Source: Shewanella eurypsychrophilus
Lineage (GTDB): Bacteria > Pseudomonadota > Gammaproteobacteria > Enterobacterales > Shewanellaceae
Reading direction: 5' to 3'
NCBI RefSeq assembly: GCF_007004545.3
Contig: NZ_CP045503.2
Span: forward strand, 2,698,501 to 2,762,500
DNA length: 64,000 nucleotides
Below, piece by piece: positions 41,758 through 49,960 of this stretch. The notes under the pieces are model-generated. The model searched no databases. It was not told the DNA's origin and saw only the letters and a program-made list of their open reading frames with translations. Numbering within the stretch: position 1 is the first letter of the stretch; each line of letters opens with the position of its first letter. Made by a program: the position numbers and the translations under genes.

Positions 41758-43350
41758 TTAACTATTTGCATCTAAGTGCAGCATCGCCTCGAGCACGCTG
41801 CCTCCAATAGCGCGGGCCTTATCTGATACGGTAAGGTAGTCGGCTTCATCGCCTCTTGGGTCTATATCGCCAATCTTAAATCCTTCGGTGACCTCTAGAC
41901 CTTCATTGAGCAAGCCTCGGACCATGCCAGCAAGCGGGGCATTGACTGGGGTATTGCCTATTTGAGCGATAAGATCGCCTTCTTTGACTATGTCTCCCAG
42001 TTTTACATGACAACGCATGACACCGGCATTGGGCGCGCGCAGTACTCGCTGATGGGTAAAGCCAGCAATATTGCCTGGAATACCGGTATTAGGCGTGGTT
42101 TCTCCGTTATAGATTATCCGGCCTAAATCATGACCTCGGTTGGTTTCGATAACAGCATGGCAATCGACACCGGCCATAAATCCAGGACCGAGTGCGATAG
42201 TGTGGGGGGCGAGGTCTTTTGTGGTGCCTAAGTTACGTTTCGCTAAAATGGCATCTACGACAAATCTAGGGTGAAGTTTGTCAGCGTTGCAGCACTCTTC
42301 GTCTGCAAGTACTGGGATCATGCCTTGATCGAGTATGTCATGAATGGTGCTGCAGCAGGTTGCTTTACTGGCTGTGATCCCCTCAACAGTGACATTGCCA
42401 TCAAAAAGGCACTGAGCGAAGGAGACGCTGCGGCGGATCACTGTTGGTTTTGCCGTTTCAGTTAATACCACTTTAAAGCCTGCATTATGCAGACGTATCG
42501 CGACGCCGGTGGCTATATCACCTGCACCTCTGATCATGACCAGCTTTTTCTGGTTTATGCGGCTGTCATCTTTCATTAAGCCACCAGCGGCTGCATTTTT
42601 TACTTTTAAGACTTCACCCATCACACTGATGGCTATCTCTTCAGGCGTTTCTGCGCCTATGCTAAACCCAACAGGGGAGTAAACACCCTCAATCTTCCTG
42701 TCAGAAATGCCTATTTTTCTTAGGTGATTAAACAGGGTCTGCACTTTCCGTTTACTGGCCATTAAGCCGATATATTGTGCGTCTTGTTGAACGATTTTTG
42801 ATATTGCATCTTTATCTTGGTGGTTGGTGGCAATGACGACAAAAGATTTTTCAGTGATGCTGAGTTGATCGATAGCATCTTCCATTGTGTCACCAAGGAC
42901 TAACTTGGTGCCCTCTGGGAAGTTACCTTCCGCCAAGCTATCAGCGTATGCATCGGCCACAGTGATATCAAAACCCAGTACGTGACCCGCTTGAGCGACT
43001 GCACGGTTAACATGGCCTGCTCCTACTAATATGAGGGCAGGGCGAAGGCCGAATACATCAATATGGACTGACATGGTGCCACCACAATCCATCCCCATGG
43101 AATCGGGTCCTGAACGTGTCATGCGACCCTTAACGACTCTAGGCGCTCGCAGGGCGATGGCTTCAATGGCTTGCTCTATGACAAAGCGTTCTATCATGCC
43201 GCCGCCGACGGTACCGATAATTTTACCATCGGATTTTATGATCATCTGTCCTTGGTGACGAGGAGCTGAACCTGAGGTCTCTAAGATGTTGGCCATTGCG
43301 AATGGGATATTTTGTGATTCTAGTTGCGCTGCTTGTGCAAAAATATTCAT
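41758..43350 (-). CDS. yqeB: Selenium-dependent molybdenum hydroxylase system protein YqeB
   Basis: The 530-residue protein fuses an XdhC/CoxI-like half (SGSAPRHQGQMIIKS, GGGMIERFVIE, Rossmann LVGAGHVNRAVAQAG near residue 110) to a YqeB/EF2563 half. The second half starts LVMIRGAGDIATGVAIRLHNAG (about residue 268) and contains ALGPGFMAGVDCHAVIETNRGH and a biotinyl-lipoyl-like APNAGVMRCHVKLGDIVKEGD. E. coli YqeB has the same layout. It is thought to help mature selenium-containing molybdenum hydroxylases such as XdhD at 56 kb. yqeC lies 23 bases upstream in the same direction. Confidence 0.9.
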   Translation of the reverse strand: MNIFAQAAQLESQNIPFAMANILETSGSAPRHQGQMIIKSDGKIIGTVGGGMIERFVIEQAIEAIALRAPRVVKGRMTRSGPDSMGMDCGGTMSVHIDVFGLRPALILVGAGHVNRAVAQAGHVLGFDITVADAYADSLAEGNFPEGTKLVLGDTMEDAIDQLSITEKSFVVIATNHQDKDAISKIVQQDAQYIGLMASKRKVQTLFNHLRKIGISDRKIEGVYSPVGFSIGAETPEEIAISVMGEVLKVKNAAAGGLMKDDSRINQKKLVMIRGAGDIATGVAIRLHNAGFKVVLTETAKPTVIRRSVSFAQCLFDGNVTVEGITASKATCCSTIHDILDQGMIPVLADEECCNADKLHPRFVVDAILAKRNLGTTKDLAPHTIALGPGFMAGVDCHAVIETNRGHDLGRIIYNGETTPNTGIPGNIAGFTHQRVLRAPNAGVMRCHVKLGDIVKEGDLIAQIGNTPVNAPLAGMVRGLLNEGLEVTEGFKIGDIDPRGDEADYLTVSDKARAIGGSVLEAMLHLDANS

Positions 43351-43373
43351 AGTTGAACCTTGTATAAGCTTGT

Positions 43374-44381
43374 CTAACGTAACTGCAGATCGAAAATGGG
43401 CGCTGCTGACTGCATACTGGCTAAGCAGACTCCATCGAGTGAGCCATTGCGAGCTAACAAATCACTCGAGAGGCTTTTGATGTCGTCGTAGTTACTGGTT
43501 AAATCTAACTTGTTGATCAACCATATCCGCCGACAATCGGCGGGCACCTGCTTGAACATGCCGTCAGGGTGAGCAATCAGCCGCCCCAAAATTTGTTGAT
43601 CCATTACATCTCCAGCCTTGCACCCAGTAACTTGTGTAAACTCGTTCCAACGATGAATAAGCTCAGCTGAGATAGGCTGACTAATGACTTCACAGCCAGT
43701 CACAGCGATAACAATATCAACATCAGATGGAATGCAAGGCTCATGCCTAGAAGGGGCTTTGATGGGTAGACGTCTAGCGCCATCAGCTTCAACAAAAATG
43801 ATATCAAACTGACCAGATGCTTTTATAGAAGATATCTCATGCTTAGATAAGCCGTTTACCTTGGTTTTTTGTTGAGGATCACAGCTGTTTACTAAACCAT
43901 GGTAAGCAAAAATAAGCAGACCAGTAGGATGAAGCTGCCTAGCACTTGGCAACGCGTGTTGACCCATGGTGAGATTAATTGAGTTATCTGTGTTTAAACT
44001 GTGATCTGTATCATTAAGGCGGCTAGCAGAAAGAGGGTCTACTCCTTGTTCCAGTACAAGCGATCCACTATCAGCGCTCTCAATATGATAGTCGTAACTA
44101 TCATTATCACGGTTTTCCTTAGTGATAGCGGATGTATCGATAAACCCGTCGCATAAAGAGGGATCAGGTAAGTACATTTTTGTGCTTGTGGTGATGAGTA
44201 CTCGTAGGCCTTTACTTTTAGCTTGCTGTGCAAGCGTGAAGGCACAAGTGGTTTTGCCTCCACCGCCTACTAATGCGATCAATTGGCAGTCAGTGACAGA
44301 CTTAAGGTTCACTGGTTGCGACTTTTTGAGCAACCGCTTTTGTTGTAATTGATTTGGTTGCAGTAAATAGTCAAGCAGCAT
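43374..44381 (-). CDS. yqeC: Selenium-dependent hydroxylase accessory protein YqeC
   Basis: The 335-residue P-loop protein has LVGGGGKTTCAFTLAQQAKSKG (about residue 37-58), ITTSTKMYLPDP, FVEADGARRLPIKAPSRHEP, and VTGCEVISQPI. These are the YqeC family marks. E. coli YqeC is about 256 residues; here an extra polar segment of about 70-80 residues lies between the T-K-M strand and the FAYHGL block. It is divergent from the ygfJ-like gene over a 117-bp gap and upstream of yqeB on the same transcript. Confidence 0.88.
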   Translation of the reverse strand: MLLDYLLQPNQLQQKRLLKKSQPVNLKSVTDCQLIALVGGGGKTTCAFTLAQQAKSKGLRVLITTSTKMYLPDPSLCDGFIDTSAITKENRDNDSYDYHIESADSGSLVLEQGVDPLSASRLNDTDHSLNTDNSINLTMGQHALPSARQLHPTGLLIFAYHGLVNSCDPQQKTKVNGLSKHEISSIKASGQFDIIFVEADGARRLPIKAPSRHEPCIPSDVDIVIAVTGCEVISQPISAELIHRWNEFTQVTGCKAGDVMDQQILGRLIAHPDGMFKQVPADCRRIWLINKLDLTSNYDDIKSLSSDLLARNGSLDGVCLASMQSAAPIFDLQLR

Positions 44382-44498
44382 AAAGTATTTGCCTCCGCTT
44401 TATGTATGATTACCGGCTTAACTCTTTTAGAGACTGAGCATTTTTCCCTGGTCTCGAGATGCTTAACCGTTTGGGTTATTAATAGAGGAACAAGATTG
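44382..44498. promoter_or_regulatory. Divergent promoter region yqeC / ygfJ-like
   Basis: This short gap between opposed starts must hold two promoters. AGAGGAA at 44484-44490 is the ribosome site for the plus-strand gene. No operator was recognised. Confidence 0.45.
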
Positions 44499-45095
44499 AT
44501 GCCAACTAGTGAGATGAATGCAGCAAAACAGATAGATTGTGTTATGCCTGCAGCGGGCCTCTCTTCTCGAATGGGGGAGTGGAAAATGATGTTAGCATAT
44601 CAAAATCAAACCATTCTTGATAAAAGCATTGAAAATGCACTTAAATTTTGTTCAAGAGTGATTTTAGTTGCTGGGTATCGTAGTGATGAGCTTATCGAGC
44701 GATATAAGCAGCATTCTGGGGTGACAGTGACAGTCAACGAAGGTTATCGCTTGGGAATGCTAAGCTCTATCAAGGTGGGGATCGCTCAGGTTCAAAGTGA
44801 GCACTTTTTTATCGCTCACGGTGATATGCCGTGTCTTACTGCCGAGCTGTACCGTTATTGCTGGCAGCAACGTGGTCTTTATAGTCTGTTCCCAGGATGT
44901 GAGAAACAAACTGGACATCCTGTGCTCATTCCTAAAATCATGATCCCCTCTATACTTCACAGTGAGCAGACAGGTAATTTACGTCGAATTTTAACCAAGG
45001 CAAATGTGAGATATCTTAATCTTACCGACGAGGCGCTGTTTTTCGATGTTGATACGCCAGAGGCCTATCAGCAGCTGTTAGCCAATGCACAGTAA
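44499..45095 (+). CDS. ygfJ: MocA/YgfJ-like molybdenum cofactor nucleotidyltransferase
   Basis: The 198-residue protein has the NTP-transferase start CVMPAAGLSSRMGEWKMMLAYQ and the segment FFIAHGDMPCLTAELY with the metal-binding Asp. It contains GHPVLIPK and ends DVDTPEAYQQL. It resembles E. coli YgfJ and MocA, which transfers CMP to molybdopterin for hydroxylases. The start at 44499 has AGAGGAA 8 bases upstream; a longer frame from 44406 adds a 31-residue segment without family resemblance. Confidence 0.88.
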   Translation: MPTSEMNAAKQIDCVMPAAGLSSRMGEWKMMLAYQNQTILDKSIENALKFCSRVILVAGYRSDELIERYKQHSGVTVTVNEGYRLGMLSSIKVGIAQVQSEHFFIAHGDMPCLTAELYRYCWQQRGLYSLFPGCEKQTGHPVLIPKIMIPSILHSEQTGNLRRILTKANVRYLNLTDEALFFDVDTPEAYQQLLANAQ

Positions 45096-45491
45096 CTTCC
45101 TATATTACATCTATTTATCTAGGCGCTAGGTTTCACATCATCAAGCTGACTAAACTATCTTTCTAATAGCGCCTTCTATCAATTTGATAAATATTCTTAA
45201 TTTGATACCAAGTATCTGATAACCCCATCTTTCTAAGTTGAGAGTGATTTTCATTTCACTGTCTCTTCACAGCCTGATATCTGTCTTTATCCGAGTAACC
45301 CACCCAATAGTTTGAGCTAGATCACGAATTTATCTAATGGAAAGTCAGTTTTAAAAGCTTGGCTCATTAGTTGCCCCTTAAGACGTAATGAATTTGTTCT
45401 ATTCCACTTTTTTAACAGTTAGAGCCGTCACATTGCTTGACGAAATGTTTGGTCTCTTAATAACAAAAAATAGAGTATCAGGAGTTTTTTT
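45096..45491. promoter_or_regulatory. Leader region of the ygfK operon
   Basis: About 396 bp with no gene. A TTGAG-CTAG-ATCAC site at 45312-45325 matches an FNR/EtrA box at 8 of 10 positions and, one base shifted, a CRP site (TTTGA-N6-TCACG) at 8 of 10. AT-rich sequence surrounds it. Confidence 0.5.
45312..45325. promoter_or_regulatory. FNR/EtrA- or CRP-like site upstream of ygfK
   Basis: TTGAGCTAGATCAC fits the shared FNR/CRP core. It is 167 bp from the ygfK start. A weaker version (TTGCG-CTTG-ATCAC) precedes ygfM at 55290. Both factors control anaerobic genes in Shewanella, so low-oxygen control is inferred. Confidence 0.45.
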
Positions 45492-48400
45492 ATGAGTGAT
45501 ATCATGCGTCCCGTTCCATTTAACGAGCTACTTACCCGCATGTTTAGCGAGTACAGCGAGAATGGTTCAATTTTCGGTATTCCCGCGAAACAGTTTTATA
45601 AGAAGCAAGCCGGTAAAAACCTAGATGTGTGGGGAGAAAACTGTGAAACCCCAGTAGGTCCAGCCGCAGGTCCACATACTCAGCTAGCACAAAATATTAT
45701 CTGCTCATGGTTGGCTGGTGGCCGCTTTATGGAGCTAAAAACGGTTCAGAAGCTTGATACCTTAGAAATCGCTAAGCCTTGTATCGATGCAGAAGATGAG
45801 TGTTACAACACAGAGTGGTCCACTGAATTCACCTTAGTCAAAGCATATGATGAGTATTTAAAGGCTTGGATTGCGCTGCACCTTTTAGAGGAAGTTTTTC
45901 AGCCAATAGTTAATGGCGGCGATCGCTCATTTGTGTTCAATATGAGTGTGGGTTATGACCTTGCCGGCATTCAAACTGCGCCCATGCAGAAATATATTGA
46001 TGATATGCTTGATGCCAGTAAACATGAAAACTTTAAACGTTATCTTTCTGAGTTAGAAGGGTTTATTTCTCAAGGTGATTTTACGCAAAAGTTTGGTATC
46101 GAACTGCCTATCATGCGTATCAAGCATTTGTGTGAAAAAGTTTCACCTCACTTGACTCAGGGGGTGACACTGTCAACGATGCACGGTTGTCCGCCAACTG
46201 AGATTGAAAAGATCTGTCAGTACATGATCGAAGATAAGCAGATCAATACGTTTGTTAAGCTAAATCCAACGCTTTTAGGTTTTAAGCGTGTACGCGACAT
46301 CTTAGATAATTCAGGCTTCACGCATATTGTCTTGAGTGAAGAGTCATTCAGTCATGACCTTCAGCTTCCAGCAGCCAAAGCCATGTTACATCGCTTGAGG
46401 GCATTGGGCGCTGAGAAAGGGATTGGTTTTGGCGTTAAGTTAACTAACACGCTAGGTACACTCAATAAGAAAGGTCGTTTGCCTGATAAAGAGATGTACA
46501 TGTCTGGCCGTGCGCTATTCCCACTATCGGTTAATGTCGCCCTCGAACTGTCACGTGAGTTTGACGGTGAGCTGCCTATCTCTTATTCAGGTGGTGCCAG
46601 TAAGTTCAACATTCAAGAGATCTTTGAAACGGGGATCCGTCCAATTACCATGGCGACAGATCTGCTCAAACCTGGTGGATATTTGAGATTGGCTGATTGT
46701 GCTATCGCACTTGAGAAGAGTGATGCATGGGATATGGACAAGGTTGATCTCGTCAAACTTGAAGCCCTAGCTGCCAAGTCTCTAGTCGCTGATTATACCC
46801 AGAAAGAGTGGCGTGGACCTGAAGATATCACCGTAGAAGAAGCACTACCAATCTCTGATTGTTCAGTCGCGCCTTGTGTGACTGCCTGTCCAATCAGTCA
46901 GGATATTCCTGAGTATATTCGCCTTATGGGTGATAAAAAATATACTGAAGCGCTAGAGCTAATCTATTCACGCAATGCATTACCTTCTATCACAGGTCAT
47001 ATCTGTGATCACCAATGTCAGTACAACTGTACCCGTCGAGACTATGAAGGGGCGCTTAAGATCCGCGAGATGAAGAAGGTCGCGCTGGATAAAGGTTGGG
47101 ATGATTATAAAGCTAAGTGGCATCAGCCTGTTCTCGATGTCAATAAGCATCCAGTCGCAGTACTTGGTGCGGGGCCTGCTGGTCTATCGGCTGCCTACTT
47201 TATGGCTAAAGCGGGTCATCCTGTCACTATTTTTGAGAAAGAAGCGAATGCAGGTGGTGTGGTTAAGAACATTATTCCACATTTCAGAATTCCAGCCGAA
47301 GTGATTGAGCATGATATTAAATTTGTTACTTCACACGGTGTCAATATTGAATACGGTTGTGATGCAAACTTAACATTAGCCATTCTCAATGATAGTGGTT
47401 TTAAGTATATCTGTTTAGGTATTGGTGCTAATAAAGGCAATCCAATCAAGCTAGATGGTGATAACACCAACATCCATAAGTCGCTCGAGTTCTTATCTCA
47501 GTTTAACCAAGGTGATTTTAACGACGCTGATGCACCATTAGGTAAGCATGTGGCTGTTGTCGGTGCCGGTAATACTGCAATGGACAGTGCTCGCGCTGCA
47601 TTGAAAGTTAACGGTGTTAATAAAGTGACGGTACTTTACCGTCGTACTCTTGCTGAAATGCCAGCCTACAAAGAGGAGTATGAGGAAGCGGTTGAAGATG
47701 GGGTTGAATTTATGTTCCTCACCAATCCTGAAGCATTCCACAGTACGGGTAAGTTAATCGCACGTGTGATGGAGTTAGGCGAGAAGGATGCTAAGGGTCG
47801 CCGTCGTCCGGTACCGACAGATAAAACTGTCGAGCTTGATATTGATGCATTGATCACCGCAGTGGGTGAGCAAAGCAACTGCGAAGTACTCAGTAATATC
47901 GGGATCCCTATGGGGAAAGATGGCTGGCCTATCGTTTCAAAAGAGACGGGTGAAACAGGCATAGAGAACGTTTACCTGATTGGTGATGCCAATACCGGCC
48001 CATCTTCAATTGTTGCAGCTATATCCGGTGGAAGAAAAGCCGCTTCTTCAATTCTTACCAAGGTTGCCATCGACGAAGATCAGCTTCATGTGAACTCGAA
48101 TGTCGATGTGAAAGAAATTTACAGTCGCAAGGGTGAAATTCAAGTGCAGCTGGTTAGCAGTGCAGATGATAAAGATGCCTTTGTTGAGCAAGAAGCAAAA
48201 CGTTGCCTAGAGTGCTCATATGTCTGCAGCAAGTGTGTTGATGTATGTCCAAACCGCGCCAATATTTCATTGCCTATTCCAGGCTTTAAAGATCAGCTTC
48301 AGGTGCTCCATATCGATGCCTACTGTAATGAATGTGGTAACTGCGCGCAGTTCTGTCCATGGCAGGGCAAGCCATATCAAGACAAGTTCACTATTTACAA

Positions 48401-48608
48401 CCTTGCCGATGATTTTAAGAACAGTAAAAATTCCGGATTTTATGTCGAGGGTAGCAAGGTCTTGGTGAGAAAAGCGGATGAGATATATACAGCGCAACTC
48501 AGCAGTAAGGGTGTAATCGAACTGCCTGAGTTACTCAATGATGAAGCCAAGATGATTAACTATGTCGTCAAGCATCACAGCTACCTTCTTGGTCATGTTG
48601 AACTATAG
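45492..48608 (+). CDS. ygfK: YgfK: putative iron-sulfur flavin oxidoreductase
   Basis: The 1038-residue protein has an N-terminal dihydropyrimidine/dihydroorotate dehydrogenase-like part (GPAAGPHTQLAQNI, TLSTMHGCPPTEIEK). A GltD-like Cys cluster follows near residue 457 (CSVAPCVTACPISQ, CDHQCQYNC). Two dinucleotide-binding motifs are VLGAGPAGLSAAYF (about 557) and VVGAGNTAMDSARAA (about 687). The C-terminal 4Fe-4S region is CLECSYVCSKCVDVCP and CNECGNCAQFCP (about 905-955). E. coli YgfK, once called a selenate reductase subunit, sits in the same gene order with ssnA, ygfM and xdhD. It probably carries electrons for these hydroxylases. Confidence 0.92.
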   Translation: MSDIMRPVPFNELLTRMFSEYSENGSIFGIPAKQFYKKQAGKNLDVWGENCETPVGPAAGPHTQLAQNIICSWLAGGRFMELKTVQKLDTLEIAKPCIDAEDECYNTEWSTEFTLVKAYDEYLKAWIALHLLEEVFQPIVNGGDRSFVFNMSVGYDLAGIQTAPMQKYIDDMLDASKHENFKRYLSELEGFISQGDFTQKFGIELPIMRIKHLCEKVSPHLTQGVTLSTMHGCPPTEIEKICQYMIEDKQINTFVKLNPTLLGFKRVRDILDNSGFTHIVLSEESFSHDLQLPAAKAMLHRLRALGAEKGIGFGVKLTNTLGTLNKKGRLPDKEMYMSGRALFPLSVNVALELSREFDGELPISYSGGASKFNIQEIFETGIRPITMATDLLKPGGYLRLADCAIALEKSDAWDMDKVDLVKLEALAAKSLVADYTQKEWRGPEDITVEEALPISDCSVAPCVTACPISQDIPEYIRLMGDKKYTEALELIYSRNALPSITGHICDHQCQYNCTRRDYEGALKIREMKKVALDKGWDDYKAKWHQPVLDVNKHPVAVLGAGPAGLSAAYFMAKAGHPVTIFEKEANAGGVVKNIIPHFRIPAEVIEHDIKFVTSHGVNIEYGCDANLTLAILNDSGFKYICLGIGANKGNPIKLDGDNTNIHKSLEFLSQFNQGDFNDADAPLGKHVAVVGAGNTAMDSARAALKVNGVNKVTVLYRRTLAEMPAYKEEYEEAVEDGVEFMFLTNPEAFHSTGKLIARVMELGEKDAKGRRRPVPTDKTVELDIDALITAVGEQSNCEVLSNIGIPMGKDGWPIVSKETGETGIENVYLIGDANTGPSSIVAAISGGRKAASSILTKVAIDEDQLHVNSNVDVKEIYSRKGEIQVQLVSSADDKDAFVEQEAKRCLECSYVCSKCVDVCPNRANISLPIPGFKDQLQVLHIDAYCNECGNCAQFCPWQGKPYQDKFTIYNLADDFKNSKNSGFYVEGSKVLVRKADEIYTAQLSSKGVIELPELLNDEAKMINYVVKHHSYLLGHVEL

Positions 48609-48617
48609 GAGTTTCAA

Positions 48618-49946
48618 ATGATTTTACTTAAAAATGCAACAGGGGTTCAATTTGAACCTGGCTTCATCAGGGAGAGTGTCGATATCGTTATCGATGGCAC
48701 CGTGATAAAAGAGGTCGGCGATAACCTATCGGTCAAGTATCCAGACGCTACTGTGAAAGACATGAAGGGCAAGTTAGTGATGCCAGGTATTGTCTGCTCA
48801 CATAACCATTTTTACTCGGGCCTTGCTCGAGGCATTATGGCCGACATTAAGCCAAGTCCAGATTTTATCTCAATACTTAAAAATCTCTGGTGGAAGATGG
48901 ATATGGCGCTCGATGAAGAGGCGGTATATTACAGCGGGCTAATCTGTTCATTGGAAGCGATAAAAAGCGGTTGTTCATCGGTCATCGATCATCATGCATC
49001 GCCAAACTTTATCGGTGGCTCACTCAAGACATTGCGCAGTGGTTTCTTAAAGGCGGGTCTGCGTGGTATGACGTGTTATGAAACGACAGACCGCAATGGT
49101 GGCATTGAGGAGATGCGAAAGGGCGTTGAAGAAAACATCAACTTCGCGAACCTGATTGATTCAGCCAAGAAAGCTGGCAATGAGCCTTACTTAGTCGAAG
49201 CACATATTGGGGCGCACGCACCCTTTACGGTCAGTAATGAAGGCTTGGCTATGATGAGCGAAGCAGTTAAGTGTACTGGCCGTGGTGTCCATATTCATGT
49301 TGCCGAAGATCTTTATGATGTCAGTCATAGCCATCATCTTTATGGTCAGGATATTGTCGAGCGCTTAGATACCTTTGGGCTTATCAATGACAAGACCTTA
49401 CTAGCACATGGCCTGTTTTTATCAGACCGTGATGTAGATATATTGAATGCCAAGAATGGTTTCCTTGTTCACAATGCGCGTTCAAATATGAATAACAATG
49501 TGGGATATAACCATAAGCTTTCTCGCTTCAAAAACGTCGCACTCGGTACCGACGGTATCGGTGCTGACATGCTTGAAGAGCTTAAATTTGCCTATTTCAA
49601 GCACAGAGATGCAGGTGGGCCGTTATGGCCTGATAGCTTCCTTAAGAGCTTGTGGAACGGTAATGAGATTCTAGCGAGAAACTTTGGTGCGAAATTTGGT
49701 CGATTAGAGGCGGGTAATAAGGCCGATTTGACTATTTTAGATTATATGAGCCCAACCCCGTTTGTTGCTGACAATCTAGCTGGTCATGTGGCTTTTGGTA
49801 TGAATGCCGGCAATGTTAATAGTGTGATGGTAGAGGGTAACTTTGTCTATGAAGACAGAGCGTTTCCTTTTGATGTTGCACCAATCTATGCAGAAGCTCA
49901 AAAGGTTGCGGCCAGAGTGTGGCGCAATATGGATAAACTTAGCTAA
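48618..49946 (+). CDS. ssnA: SsnA amidohydrolase/aminohydrolase
   Basis: The 442-residue metal-dependent hydrolase has CSHNHFYSGLARGIMA (metal His, about residue 61), AHIGAHAPFTVSNEGL, GVHIHVAEDLYD, LLAHGLFLSD, FLVHNARSNMNNNVGYN and ALGTDGIGADM. It matches the SsnA family of the purine/ygf cluster; recent work links SsnA to anaerobic purine breakdown, but the exact substrate is uncertain to me. AGGAG lies just ahead of the start, 9 bases after ygfK, so translation is closely coupled. Confidence 0.9.
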   Translation: MILLKNATGVQFEPGFIRESVDIVIDGTVIKEVGDNLSVKYPDATVKDMKGKLVMPGIVCSHNHFYSGLARGIMADIKPSPDFISILKNLWWKMDMALDEEAVYYSGLICSLEAIKSGCSSVIDHHASPNFIGGSLKTLRSGFLKAGLRGMTCYETTDRNGGIEEMRKGVEENINFANLIDSAKKAGNEPYLVEAHIGAHAPFTVSNEGLAMMSEAVKCTGRGVHIHVAEDLYDVSHSHHLYGQDIVERLDTFGLINDKTLLAHGLFLSDRDVDILNAKNGFLVHNARSNMNNNVGYNHKLSRFKNVALGTDGIGADMLEELKFAYFKHRDAGGPLWPDSFLKSLWNGNEILARNFGAKFGRLEAGNKADLTILDYMSPTPFVADNLAGHVAFGMNAGNVNSVMVEGNFVYEDRAFPFDVAPIYAEAQKVAARVWRNMDKLS

Positions 49947-49960
49947 ACTGAGACAAAATT

